Positions 12,197 through 20,026 of a stretch of 62,139 bases of DNA are shown one piece after another. The DNA is taken from the IMG/VR virus record IMGVR_UViG_3300027976_000037, positions 1-62,139 of that record, one strand, 5' to 3'. The DNA comes from a virus. Below the pieces are notes generated by a model, which saw only the letters and a list, made by a program, of their open reading frames with translations, was not told the origin of the DNA and searched no databases. Position 1 is the first letter of the stretch. The number at the start of each line of letters is the position of its first letter. The position numbers were made by a program, and so were the translations under genes.

Positions 12197-12213
12197 AATA
12201 GAAAACAAAACGG

Positions 12214-12242
12214 GGAGGGTTGAAATAACCCTCCTCTTTTTT
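12214..12242 (+). terminator. Rho-independent terminator
   Basis: Perfect stem GGAGGGTT/AACCCTCC followed by TCTTTTTT, ending the Cys-rich peptide transcript. Confidence 0.9.
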
Positions 12243-12253
12243 GATCAAATTTG

Positions 12254-12281
12254 TTGACATATTAGAATAATGGTATATATT
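12254..12281 (+). promoter_or_regulatory. Promoter of the tmRNA gene
   Basis: TTGACA, a 16-nt spacer and TATATT overlapping TATTTATA. It gives a precursor with about 200 nt ahead of the mature tmRNA 5' end, containing a hairpin ATGCTAT/ATAGCAT, so 5' processing is needed. Confidence 0.62.
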
Positions 12282-12489
12282 TATAGATAGTTCTTTGATA
12301 AACAATTTTAGAAATGTGTGGATATTAAAAGACCGTATTTCATGGAAAAATGGTCAGTCCCTCGATACAAAGTAGGCATCAAGATTTTATTCTTGTTTAA
12401 AATAGCCGAACACGTAGGGATAGGATATGCTATCCGATAAATAGCATCGAAGCTGGCAATCGCTACCAGCCCACACACTTTCTTTTTAT

Positions 12490-12888
12490 GGGCCTGTTCT
12501 TGGATTCGACTTTATGAGTTGAACTTAGAACGCAAGCGCAGGTGGTAAACATCCTGCATAATCCTGATTACAAAAACATAAATGCAAAGAGAAATCTAGC
12601 AAAGCTCACAGTTCTGTCCCTCGTTCGTAAGAACGTGAACAGCGCTTACGCTGTCGCTGCCTAAGGGTAGCCCGTTTATCTATTCAACGCAGATAGAGTA
12701 GAATAAACGTCAAACATCTGCTGATATGTTCCCTATGAGATATGAGAGTCGGTAATGGGGGAGAAAGTTACAAGATTCTTAACCTTCGTAAAGCGTACAG
12801 CTAATTACGATTGTATCTACGGTACTATGCTTGTAAATGTCTAATGGGCAAATCTTAAAACACGCGGGTTCGACTCCCGCCAGGTCCA
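12490..12888 (+). ncRNA. ssrA: tmRNA (transfer-messenger RNA)
   Basis: The tRNA-like ends pair as GGGCCTG/CAGGTCC with A at the discriminator; TTGGATTCGAC follows the 5' strand and the T-arm is GCGGG/CCCGC around TTCGACT. A tag frame begins at GCA 12584 (AKRNLAK...), ends NSAYAVAA, and stops with TAA at 12662-12664, 26 codons if translation resumes there or 21 from the next GCA at 12599. The AVAA end is a typical protease-recognition tail. The mature end lacks encoded CCA (GA follows). It rescues stalled ribosomes with SmpB and tags the peptide. Confidence 0.95.
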
Positions 12889-12978
12889 GAACGCAGAGAA
12901 TGCCACCTTCACGTTGGTTGCGTTTGAGTAACGCCAAGAGCATTCACATTTTACAGTTGTTGTTTTCATATCTACAAG

Positions 12979-13030
12979 TAGTGGAGTCGAAAAGAAATCG
13001 GTAATATATCAAATCCCGTCGGCTCCACCA
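12979..13030 (+). ncRNA. Short stem structure ending in CCACCA
   Basis: TGGAGTC pairs with GGCTCCA and CCA follows, like an acceptor stem, but only about 35 nt lie between, with no T-arm. Probably a tRNA relic after the tmRNA. Confidence 0.3.
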
Positions 13031-13036
13031 AATATT

Positions 13037-13066
13037 AAATCTCACTATAAAAGGTGAGATTTTTTA
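13037..13066 (+). terminator. Rho-independent terminator of tmRNA region
   Basis: Stem AAATCTCAC/GTGAGATTT followed by a T run. Confidence 0.88.
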
Positions 13067-13165
13067 TGCTTTCTTATAGTCAAAACAGTGTTGACAAATC
13101 GACTCACGAAATACATACTGATGTTCTTAAATCCTCAAATGGGGAAGTTTAAACCAAACAAACAT

Positions 13166-13378
13166 ATGACAAAGACAAAGACAACACACAACGGTAAGAA
13201 GGTTTCTACCTTCATCAAGAATACGAACTACGAGATTTATTTTTCACGACCAGTAGCTGGCGTAAAGAGTCAATCGAGCCACCTGAACCTTTCCGGGGTC
13301 AATCCTCAGACCGGTGAACGTTCACGCGTTCAACTTGATGGTAAGGCTATCGTAGCTCTTCGCAAGGTTCTCGCCTAA
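13166..13378 (+). CDS. Small basic hypothetical protein, 70 aa
   Basis: Not recognised. It begins MTKTKTTHNGKKVSTF and has a conserved-looking NLSGVNPQTGERSRVQLDGK core of beta-strand type. Upstream in-frame starts (13088, 13139) are possible; a TTGACA-N17-CATACT promoter at about 13090 places the transcript start near 13125, which excludes the first. A terminator follows. Confidence 0.65.
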   Translation: MTKTKTTHNGKKVSTFIKNTNYEIYFSRPVAGVKSQSSHLNLSGVNPQTGERSRVQLDGKAIVALRKVLA

Positions 13379-13407
13379 TATTTCCGGCTGAACTTTTAGT
13401 TTCAATC

Positions 13408-13442
13408 GACCCTGATGGCCTAAAAATCACAGGGTCTTTCAT
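13408..13442 (+). terminator. Rho-independent terminator
   Basis: Stem GACCCTG/CAGGGTC with an AT-rich loop, followed by TTTCATTTT directly before the next ATG. Confidence 0.75.
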
Positions 13443-13445
13443 TTT

Positions 13446-13982
13446 ATGGATAAAATAAGTTACGACGATTACTTCTTGACCATGTGCTATCTAGTGGCCC
13501 AACGCTCACCTGACCCATCTACAAAATGTGGTGCGGTGTTGGTTTCGGCCGACAAGCGTATTTTAAGCACAGGATATAATGGCCCAATCAAAGGGGCCGA
13601 CGATACTCAAGTTCCACTTGAACGTCCTGCTAAATACGCACATATTCTGCATGCCGAGGAAAATTGTGTCATTGCATACAACGGCAGTTCTCAGGACTTG
13701 GTTGGTGCCACCATGTATGTTACGGGTCGTCCATGCCACAACTGCCTGCGTATCATTCTCCAAAAGGGAATTAAAATAATCACTGCCACCGATGGCAACC
13801 ACACAGTCATGCATGATGATACCGAGGAAAAACTCTGTCAACAGATGCTTGGTTATGTCCCCGGCATCACCATGACGGCGGTTCCCAACATTGATAAAGT
13901 GTTGGCCTTACTTGATACCACTAAAAAGTATATTTATGAAAAGAATCCACAACTCACGACTGCTTCCAATTGGAAGAGTTAA
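13446..13982 (+). CDS. dCMP deaminase (ComEB/T4 Cd-type)
   Basis: Zinc-dependent deaminase of 178 aa converting dCMP to dUMP, feeding thymidylate synthesis by ThyX (60997) and working beside dUTPase (39499). Zinc ligands are visible: HAEENC at about residues 68-73 and PCHNC at about 94-98. The N-terminal RSPDPSTKCGAVLV is the usual substrate-loop region. Length is normal. Confidence 0.93.
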   Translation: MDKISYDDYFLTMCYLVAQRSPDPSTKCGAVLVSADKRILSTGYNGPIKGADDTQVPLERPAKYAHILHAEENCVIAYNGSSQDLVGATMYVTGRPCHNCLRIILQKGIKIITATDGNHTVMHDDTEEKLCQQMLGYVPGITMTAVPNIDKVLALLDTTKKYIYEKNPQLTTASNWKS

Positions 13983-14033
13983 AATGTGGGATGGATTATT
14001 GACGGAAACGCAAATTTGTGTATATTTATTGTT

Positions 14034-14055
14034 TAGAGTAGGTGTAGCTACTCTA
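14034..14055 (+). repeat. Hairpin TAGAGTAG/CTACTCTA
   Basis: A perfect 8-bp inverted repeat with a 6-nt loop, just downstream of a TATATTTAT promoter-like site at about 14019. It lies in the leader ahead of the HNH gene; possible regulatory hairpin. Confidence 0.45.
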
Positions 14056-14105
14056 CAGACTGGCAATCAGCTAGTTAAAATTCAACACAAAAACAAAACT
14101 ATTTC

Positions 14106-14131
14106 TTGACACTTCTTAAAAAAAGTGTCAA
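14106..14131 (+). promoter_or_regulatory. Operator-like perfect inverted repeat
   Basis: TTGACACTT/AAGTGTCAA with an 8-nt A-rich centre, 23 nt before the ATG at 14154. TTGACA in each arm mimics a -35 box in both directions, so it could be a repressor site or part of a promoter. Confidence 0.5.
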
Positions 14132-14153
14132 AGTGATATAAATTACTACAACA

Positions 14154-14810
14154 ATGGATGTTCTAAATCAACCTGTATTGGTCCTAAACGCTAATTGGCA
14201 ACCCATCACGCCAAAAAACGTCAAGGAGGCTTTCGTCGCTATGAACGGCGGACTCAAAGGCAATAACCCACCAGCTCTGGCTTTTGACCAAGAGTTTGTT
14301 GTAGATGCTGATGGAAATGTGGATTGGTCCACCGAAGTTTATTCTTGCCCTGTGAGTTGGGATGCTTGGGTGAATCTTCCAATTCGTTCATACGATTTGG
14401 TTGTTCACACGGGTAGTAAGTCAATTCGTGCTCCACGGATCCTTCTACAACCAAGCTATTCTAAGATGCCAATGATCACGCCAAAGCCGACCAAAGAGGC
14501 AATCCGCCGCCGTGACGGTGGCATCTGCCAATACTCAGGAGATTTGCTGACTTGGAAAGAAGGTAACATCGACCACGTAGTTCCTGTGGCCCAAGGTGGA
14601 AAAAGCACCTTCGAAAACATGGTGTGGTCTCGTGTGAAAATCAATTCTGAGAAGGCTGACAGAACTCCGCAACAGGCTGGTCTAAGACTGCTCCGAAAGC
14701 CAACGGCTCCGAAAGGAACGCCTTTGAGTGCTACGCAAACAGTTGCTCACCATCCAAGCTGGGTTAATTATATGGTCCACGTGACCGAAGTTAGAGGTCA
14801 TAAGAATTAA
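14154..14810 (+). CDS. HNH endonuclease
   Basis: 218 aa. Begins VLVLNANWQPI, the start of a widespread bacterial and phage HNH family. The catalytic region is IRRRDGGICQYSGD (about 122-135), NIDHVVPVAQGGKSTFENMVW (partly shown) and NSEKADRTPQQAGL. The first zinc-type Cys pair is reduced to a single Cys, common in this family. It may be a DNA-processing or homing nuclease. Terminator follows. Confidence 0.88.
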   Translation: MDVLNQPVLVLNANWQPITPKNVKEAFVAMNGGLKGNNPPALAFDQEFVVDADGNVDWSTEVYSCPVSWDAWVNLPIRSYDLVVHTGSKSIRAPRILLQPSYSKMPMITPKPTKEAIRRRDGGICQYSGDLLTWKEGNIDHVVPVAQGGKSTFENMVWSRVKINSEKADRTPQQAGLRLLRKPTAPKGTPLSATQTVAHHPSWVNYMVHVTEVRGHKN

Positions 14811-14821
14811 CTTGACCACGC

Positions 14822-14857
14822 AGAGGATGTTTGGTATGTTCAGACATCCTCTTTTTT
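14822..14857 (+). terminator. Rho-independent terminator
   Basis: Perfect stem AGAGGATGT/ACATCCTCT followed by TTTTTT, whose last T precedes the next ATG. Confidence 0.88.
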
Positions 14858-15268
14858 ATGCGATTTTCATTTCCATTTTTATTTATAAGTCTCCTACCGT
14901 TTCTACTATTGTTTGAAAACGCATGGGTAAACATCGGCGTTATTTTTGTAGTGATTATATACTTTCGTAATAGAGATGTCTCTTTGGCGGAAAAAATTTT
15001 AGAAGAAATCGATAAAAAGGTAAAGCCTGTGGCTGACCAAGTTTCTTATAATATCAAAGCGCTACACGCTCACGATAAAGATTTAAAATCAATGAATTCG
15101 GTAGTTAAAAAGGTGCGGGATAAACTGTCCGCTGGTTCTAAAAAGATACACCGTGTAGAACACTCTCAAACAGTCTCCAATAGTCGAAAGTACTCACCGG
15201 AAGCATGGGCAGAGCCGGAAGTAAAAATGAGACGTCCGCCGAAAGATAAGCCCGATACAAAATCATGA
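14858..15268 (+). CDS. Membrane protein with cytoplasmic tail, 136 aa
   Basis: Two closely spaced hydrophobic helices (about residues 3-20 and 24-40) are followed by a charged helical tail and a Pro/Lys-rich C-terminus. The start at 14858 follows the terminator directly; an earlier in-frame ATG would lie inside the hairpin. Function unknown. It overlaps the next gene by 4 nt. Confidence 0.7.
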   Translation: MRFSFPFLFISLLPFLLLFENAWVNIGVIFVVIIYFRNRDVSLAEKILEEIDKKVKPVADQVSYNIKALHAHDKDLKSMNSVVKKVRDKLSAGSKKIHRVEHSQTVSNSRKYSPEAWAEPEVKMRRPPKDKPDTKS

Positions 15269-15504
15269 CATTAAATTCAATCAATTACGATGAACGAGTA
15301 TTTAAAAATACTGAGTTTTCATCCCTCGACAATGGAAAAAAGTTTTATACTGGCCGTCCACGCTCCGACTCTATTGGTTTAGAGTATACAAAAATTGCCA
15401 CGACTAAGAATATCAATGGTGCTTGGGTAAATGCGAAGAATAGTCTTGGCCTTACCATTTTTGTTCCTTATGATAAGAAGGTAGTAATTTTAGAATCCAA
15501 ATGA
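15265..15504 (+). CDS. Hypothetical protein, 79 aa
   Basis: Not recognised. Beta-strand-rich small protein with no signal peptide. Coupled by ATGA overlaps on both sides, so it belongs to a three-gene operon with the membrane protein and the 54-aa gene. Confidence 0.72.
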   Translation: MTLNSINYDERVFKNTEFSSLDNGKKFYTGRPRSDSIGLEYTKIATTKNINGAWVNAKNSLGLTIFVPYDKKVVILESK

Positions 15505-15665
15505 AAAAATATAATAAAATCAAAAAAATAATTACTGAACATTTCGGCTTAACTTCTCTCGAAGATTATAAGACTTGGTTGGAAAAGTGGATATCAAAAG
15601 AGTATATTCCGACGAAGAAGGATATAGCATTACTACATCCGGATAATATCAGCTGCCGGCCATAA
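15501..15665 (+). CDS. Hypothetical protein, 54 aa
   Basis: Begins MKKYNKIKKIITEHFG; basic, helical, ending in DNISCRP. ATGA overlap with the preceding gene supports translation. Function unknown. Confidence 0.62.
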   Translation: MKKYNKIKKIITEHFGLTSLEDYKTWLEKWISKEYIPTKKDIALLHPDNISCRP

Positions 15666-15691
15666 CGGATATCATTTATTTAAATCGTAAC

Positions 15692-16165
15692 ATGGCTAAA
15701 AAGAGAGTAGTTAAAGAAAAGAATAACATTGGACCAAAAGCCAAGGGTCTATTCGACCATATCAACCATATCAGAGAGGTACAGAGCCCAACGTATTTTG
15801 ATAATTTATCGGAGTCTGATAAAAAAACATGGAGCACGTATATGATACTTCGAGCGCTCAGTATGGACACTCAAATTATAGAATCGGTCAATGAGATTCA
15901 AAAATATTGGGAACTCCCACCAAAATTATTTTATCATCTATGTACTGCGGTTACGCCTAAACGTAAAGCGTTTTTTCCATTCATCAAGGGAAAGAAAGAG
16001 GATAAGTATTCTAAAGAGCTGGTTGATTTGGTAGCAAATCATTTTCTGGAGAGTAGAAGGCACGTCACAGAGTATCTTGACATGATGACGGTAGAACAAA
16101 TAAAGTCCATTGTTTCTTTGTACGGATACACCGAAAAAGAAATGAAAAAACTTATTTCAAATTGA
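15692..16165 (+). CDS. gp62-like clamp-loader small subunit
   Basis: 157 aa. The pattern YFDNLSESDKKTWSTYMILRALS, ELPPKLFYHLCTAVTPKRK and a helical C-terminus (MTVEQIKSIVSLYGYTEKEM) follow the layout of T4-type clamp-loader subunit gp62, which with gp44 loads the sliding clamp for the phage polymerase. Assignment is by motif order; gp44, clamp and polymerase are not in the window. It lies just before dNMP kinase. Confidence 0.72.
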   Translation: MAKKRVVKEKNNIGPKAKGLFDHINHIREVQSPTYFDNLSESDKKTWSTYMILRALSMDTQIIESVNEIQKYWELPPKLFYHLCTAVTPKRKAFFPFIKGKKEDKYSKELVDLVANHFLESRRHVTEYLDMMTVEQIKSIVSLYGYTEKEMKKLISN

Positions 16166-16190
16166 CAGAAAAGTAAACAGTTACTATTCT
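16162..16190 (+). promoter_or_regulatory. Leaderless-type promoter of dNMP kinase
   Basis: TTGACA, 17-nt spacer, TATTCT; the -10 ends 7 nt before the ATG at 16198, so transcription would start at about the start codon. Confidence 0.72.
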
Positions 16191-16197
16191 GTTGTGC

Positions 16198-16815
16198 ATG
16201 GTAAAAAAAATAATTGGAATTTCTGGGGTAGCTAGGGCAGGAAAAGATACATTCGCTTCTATATTAATGAAGCAACTCACAAAAAAAAATAAATCTGTGG
16301 TTAAGTTTGCTTTAGCTGATGCACTCAAGGGCGACTGTGATGAGTTTTGTAAAAAATATTTTGGGTTCTCCGCCTATACTCAAATTACAGAAGAAAAGAA
16401 TTTGATTAGACCTTTTCTCGTATGGTATGGAGATGCTCAGCGGAAAAGAACAAATGGAACTTACTGGATTAACATCGTCCAAGAAAAATTAGAAAAGATT
16501 GACACAGATTTCGCTATCATCACCGATATTCGCTACGCCCACTATCCCAAAGACGAAATTCAATGGGTTCATGAGTTGGGTGGTTTGGTTGTTCACGTGG
16601 CTCGTTTTAAAAACTCCAGTATGGAATCGGGTATTGAAAACAGACAGTTTGTTCAACCAGCCAATGACCATGAAACTGTAAATGATCCAAAAGTTAGAGC
16701 GCTAGCATCTTACTCTGTAGAGTGGGAACATATTAACAGTGAAGATTTGCTAAGGTCCGAATATTTATCAGAACACGTCTCTAAATTTGTTGAGATCACT
16801 GGACTGATTCAATGA
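16198..16815 (+). CDS. Deoxynucleoside monophosphate kinase
   Basis: 205 aa. P-loop GVARAGKDTF at about residues 8-17, the hallmark of the T4 gp1-type dNMP kinase family, then LVWYGDAQRK and ITDIRYAHYPKDE typical of the nucleotide-binding core. It phosphorylates dNMPs for DNA synthesis. The start is set by the promoter; the ATG at 16192 lies upstream of the expected transcript start. Confidence 0.85.
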   Translation: MVKKIIGISGVARAGKDTFASILMKQLTKKNKSVVKFALADALKGDCDEFCKKYFGFSAYTQITEEKNLIRPFLVWYGDAQRKRTNGTYWINIVQEKLEKIDTDFAIITDIRYAHYPKDEIQWVHELGGLVVHVARFKNSSMESGIENRQFVQPANDHETVNDPKVRALASYSVEWEHINSEDLLRSEYLSEHVSKFVEITGLIQ

Positions 16816-17255
16816 GCGTCTTCCACTTCATCTTCATCGTCATCTTCATCGTCATCTTCATCTTCATCCGGCTGCCTAAAGTCCAAATTGTTAAAATCGT
16901 GGCGTGTTAGACCCATCTCTGAAGTTAGTGACATTATGTAAATACACATTTCATCTTTTGTGAAATTACATGTTTTTAATTTTTTAGAATGATCAATTGT
17001 CATCTTAACAATTTTTTCGTTGTAAGCCGTATCGTTATAAATGATGCCCGGAATAGGGTTGGCCTTATCATGCATGTTGCCCATGATTTTCATCTCTTCT
17101 TCAAGCATTGCATCAAACTCAGCGTCAGTCTTAGTTTTTCCTCGAACCTTTTCTTTTATTTTTTCAACAACCGATGTAGGAACTACCTTAGCAATAGAAA
17201 AGTTTTTCAAGATACCTTTTTTCTGCAGCATGTGACTGAATTGATTTGGGTTCAT
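16809..17255 (-). CDS. Protein with poly-acidic tail, 148 aa
   Basis: Not recognised. The helical body (residues 1-125) ends in a tail of about 22 residues made almost wholly of Asp and Glu. Such tails often mimic nucleic acid or bind basic proteins. Last gene of a four-gene minus-strand operon with response-regulator, PAS and membrane coiled-coil genes, overlapping its neighbour by 4 nt. Its 3' end converges on dNMP kinase with a 7-nt overlap. Confidence 0.75.
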   Translation of the reverse strand: MNPNQFSHMLQKKGILKNFSIAKVVPTSVVEKIKEKVRGKTKTDAEFDAMLEEEMKIMGNMHDKANPIPGIIYNDTAYNEKIVKMTIDHSKKLKTCNFTKDEMCIYIMSLTSEMGLTRHDFNNLDFRQPDEDEDDDEDDDEDEVEDAH

Positions 17256-17623
17256 CGTTTAGCGTATAGCAGTGTGTTTATATCAGATACAATCCCCTTA
17301 AAAGATGTTGGTTTAGAATAAGTTGCCAAAACAATATTTTTTTCAATGTACTGTTGTAGTTTGTCTTTATAAGTATTAAGGTGTCCTGATATTACAATCG
17401 CGGGTGTTTTATTTTTATTTTCATCCAAATATTTGAGTAACGTGATTCCACTTTCATCCAACAATGTCAAGTCCAATAAAATAAGATCAATCCGATTCTT
17501 TTTCAATATACATTTGGCTGATTTAACTGAATCACACAGTATCACCACATGATTAAGCTCTACGAAAAAAATTTTAGCTAGAGCTGAAATATATTCATCA
17601 TCTTCGACGTATAAAACGTTCAC
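17252..17623 (-). CDS. Response-regulator receiver (REC) protein
   Basis: 123 aa, a single receiver domain. Key residues are present: acidic pocket VEDDE at residues 6-10, phosphoacceptor Asp in LILLDLTL at about 51-54, Ser in VISGH at about 78, and Lys in YSKP near 105. No output domain. It would accept phosphate from a histidine kinase; none is encoded nearby, so the donor may be host-encoded. Stand-alone REC genes are unusual in phages. Confidence 0.9.
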   Translation of the reverse strand: MNVLYVEDDEYISALAKIFFVELNHVVILCDSVKSAKCILKKNRIDLILLDLTLLDESGITLLKYLDENKNKTPAIVISGHLNTYKDKLQQYIEKNIVLATYSKPTSFKGIVSDINTLLYAKR

Positions 17624-18069
17624 GATAAATTCCTTCTTTTATAGACTACGTAATAATGATTTCCGTCAACTAGTACTGTAAAAATTAAAAGATTGATTAA
17701 AATTTCTTTTCCACTCTTTGTATAGTTTGTGACAACACCTTGCCAATAATCATTTTTTTCAAGATTTTCTTTTAACTGGCGCACGACTTCTCCTTTAGAA
17801 TTTTTACCGAAAAAAATCTCCACAGACTGACCCTTTAGCTCTTTCTCGGAATACCCCATGAGTTTACGGAGTGGCTTATTTGTGGTAAGTATGAATGGGT
17901 TCTTAGTATCATACGACACAACCATCGCGGGCGAGGTGCTCGCCTTTATACTCTTAATTAATTCCTTTTCAGTAATAACTTCGAGCCGTCCATTTTCTAC
18001 ATCGCACTCAACCTTACCCAAACACAGACGCTTAAGTTTTTCTCCCGCATCCTGTAAAAAGTTTTTCAT
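17620..18069 (-). CDS. PAS-domain protein
   Basis: 149 aa. One PAS domain at about residues 40-145: NKPLRKLMGYSEKELKGQSV, then NDYWQGVVTNYTKSGKE and a final strand HYYVVYKRR. No histidine kinase, cyclase or HTH module follows. It lacks the LOV-type cysteine motif, so it is not an obvious photosensor. Genes overlap by 4 nt with REC downstream. Confidence 0.87.
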   Translation of the reverse strand: MKNFLQDAGEKLKRLCLGKVECDVENGRLEVITEKELIKSIKASTSPAMVVSYDTKNPFILTTNKPLRKLMGYSEKELKGQSVEIFFGKNSKGEVVRQLKENLEKNDYWQGVVTNYTKSGKEILINLLIFTVLVDGNHYYVVYKRRNLS

Positions 18070-18437
18070 TATTTTCTATCCAACAACGTAACCCGCTCGG
18101 CCAACTCAGCAACCTTAATATCCTTTTTCATTAAACTAATCTTAAGATCACTAATTTTTCTATCCTTTTCAACAACTTCAGCTCGTAAGTCGCTCATAGC
18201 AGCCTGCAAATCTATAATTTCTTTATCCTTGTCCTTCATTGCTAATCGTAGTTCTTCGATTGTGTGTCGAGCATCGGCCAACTCATTCCTAATTTCTGAA
18301 CGAAACTGTTCGTTGGCACGAACTATTGAAGCAAATTCCCCCGTTTGAGCTCTTCGTTTTCCAACCAAGTAGCTGACTATGGCGGAAAGTAGAGCGGATG
18401 CTCCTCCAACGATAAGTGTTAAAAGTTCAAATGTCAT
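18069..18437 (-). CDS. Membrane-anchored coiled-coil protein
   Basis: About 122 aa. An N-terminal transmembrane helix (LLTLIVGGASALLSAIVSYLV) is followed by a long coiled coil with repeated DLKxxLxxKD-type heptads. On the minus strand TATACT lies 9 nt before the ATG at 18437, favouring this start over one 30 nt upstream. As first gene of the PAS/REC operon it may form the membrane anchor for the module. Confidence 0.78.
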   Translation of the reverse strand: MTFELLTLIVGGASALLSAIVSYLVGKRRAQTGEFASIVRANEQFRSEIRNELADARHTIEELRLAMKDKDKEIIDLQAAMSDLRAEVVEKDRKISDLKISLMKKDIKVAELAERVTLLDRK

Positions 18438-18483
18438 ATAATAATAAGTATAGTTAAATGTCGTCAAACCAGCTTCTTCTGTG

Positions 18484-18512
18484 TTGACATTTCGACTATT
18501 TTATGGTCTAAT
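18484..18512 (+). promoter_or_regulatory. Leaderless-type promoter of the PD-(D/E)XK gene
   Basis: TTGACA, 17-nt spacer, TCTAAT; -10 ends 7 nt before the ATG at 18520. Confidence 0.72.
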
Positions 18513-18519
18513 TGTCTAA

Positions 18520-19533
18520 ATGGAAGATACATCTATAAATACACCCACAATAGCGCCGACTGTCGAAAAGAAAAATAAGTCGGTAAGTTTCAGTCAATAC
18601 TCTATTTGGTTGAAATGTCCTCAACAGTGGAAGCTATCGTATATAGATAAACTTACAAAATTTGATGAAACCTTAAATACCGCTTTTGGTAAGGCTGTTC
18701 ACACTTCGCTCCAGAAGTTCCTAGAAGTACTCTATGGACAAGGTGCAATCGAAGCAGAAGCGTTAGATTCAGTCGCATTGTTCAATACAGAGTATGATAA
18801 GGAAATTGCTATTGTGCGAGAAAAGGAGACAAAGGAAAAGACATCGGCTCGTGAAGTAGCAAATTTCGAAAAAGTTAAATACGTCGAAACACCTACCAAG
18901 TTTGAACCCGATGGCGTTGAAGAATTTAGAATCGATGGTAAGAATATCATGGAATACTTCGTGTCCCATTCGATTCGGACAAAACATTTTCCGTCGAAAA
19001 AATTTGAAGTGATTGGTGTCGAACTTCCTTTGAACATTCCTATTCGAAACGGGTTGATTACTTATAAAGGGTTTCTGGACATCGTTCTCCGTGAGAAAGG
19101 AACTGGAAAGATTCGTATTTTAGATTTTAAAACATCTACATTTGGTTGGAACAAATATCAGAAGGCTGACCGCACTAAGATTGACCAACTTCTTTTATAT
19201 AAGAGATTTTACCATCAAGTCTATAAGACACCAATGACAGATATCGATGTTGAGTTTGTCGTTCTCAAACGAAAACTATATGAGGACGTGGCCTTTCCAC
19301 AACAACGGATTCAACGAATTGCTCCGCCGGATGGTAAAATGAGCATGAAACAAGTCGAAACGTCTTTTTTGGAGTTCATCAATGAGTGCTTTGATGCATA
19401 TGGTGAGTATAATAAAGACCATACATTTATGAAAAATCCTGGCAAAGCCAAGAAGAATTGTAAATATTGCGCTTTCGCAACCATGCTAACGCCAGATGGC
19501 AAGACAAAATACTGCGACGGTAAGGAAGGATAA
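18520..19533 (+). CDS. RecB/Cas4-like PD-(D/E)XK nuclease
   Basis: 337 aa. N-terminal SFSQYSIWLKCPQQWKLSYIDKL and FGKAVHTSLQKFLE (His of motif I region), then YKGFLDIVLRE ... IRILDFKTST, which supplies Asp and the D-x-K catalytic pair at about residues 185-206, and QLLLYKRFYHQ. A C-terminal Cys set (NCKYCAF ... KYCDG) resembles the iron-sulfur or zinc anchor of Cas4/AddB-type enzymes. Probable 5'-3' exonuclease in recombination or DNA turnover. Confidence 0.88.
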   Translation: MEDTSINTPTIAPTVEKKNKSVSFSQYSIWLKCPQQWKLSYIDKLTKFDETLNTAFGKAVHTSLQKFLEVLYGQGAIEAEALDSVALFNTEYDKEIAIVREKETKEKTSAREVANFEKVKYVETPTKFEPDGVEEFRIDGKNIMEYFVSHSIRTKHFPSKKFEVIGVELPLNIPIRNGLITYKGFLDIVLREKGTGKIRILDFKTSTFGWNKYQKADRTKIDQLLLYKRFYHQVYKTPMTDIDVEFVVLKRKLYEDVAFPQQRIQRIAPPDGKMSMKQVETSFLEFINECFDAYGEYNKDHTFMKNPGKAKKNCKYCAFATMLTPDGKTKYCDGKEG

Positions 19534-19539
19534 CCGCTA

Positions 19540-19878
19540 TTAAGCGTGTGTTCCCTGAAAGCCTTGTGAATTATCGTAATCGGCTGGGATTTCTTTTACA
19601 AGTCTAGCTAGGCCTGTTTGATTGAGTATCTGTGCAATCTCTTCTCTACTTAGAGGTTCGCCCACATCTTCAAAACTTGTAAGCCAGACTGGTCCACGCT
19701 TGCCAATACCATATAGGGCGAGGAGGTTATTAGAAAAAGTTAGGCCACGAGAGTAATCAATCTCAAAACGATTGTACATGTCTTTTTGACCTTCGATGTC
19801 ATCAATGGTATTTTGGACAGAATTTTCAGTTAATTTAAATTGATTACCGTCGATATTTTCGAATAATTTTCTCTTCAT
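19540..19878 (-). CDS. Hypothetical protein, 112 aa
   Basis: Not recognised. Soluble, mixed alpha/beta, containing GIGKRGPVWLTSFEDVGEPL. It is a lone minus-strand gene; TATTTATA on the minus strand at 19915-19922 sits 37 nt upstream, so it has a short leader. The intergenic region 19879-20026 holds only these promoter-like sites. Confidence 0.7.
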   Translation of the reverse strand: MKRKLFENIDGNQFKLTENSVQNTIDDIEGQKDMYNRFEIDYSRGLTFSNNLLALYGIGKRGPVWLTSFEDVGEPLSREEIAQILNQTGLARLVKEIPADYDNSQGFQGTHA

Positions 19879-20026
19879 AAAATTTAATTTAGATTGTCAC
19901 CATGACACGCTAACTATAAATATAGATTATTTCATATAAGAAACCTAAAATGGAAGAAATGTTGTAAAATTATGTGTATAATTGTATTAATGTAACGATT
20001 TATGTCGTAACGATATATTTATAAAC

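Noticed and set aside
12979-13030. Full tRNA gene after the tmRNA
   Set aside because: An acceptor-like stem and CCA are present but there is no room for D-, anticodon- and T-arms.
17620-18069. LOV photoreceptor
   Set aside because: The PAS domain lacks the flavin-binding Cys motif of LOV domains.
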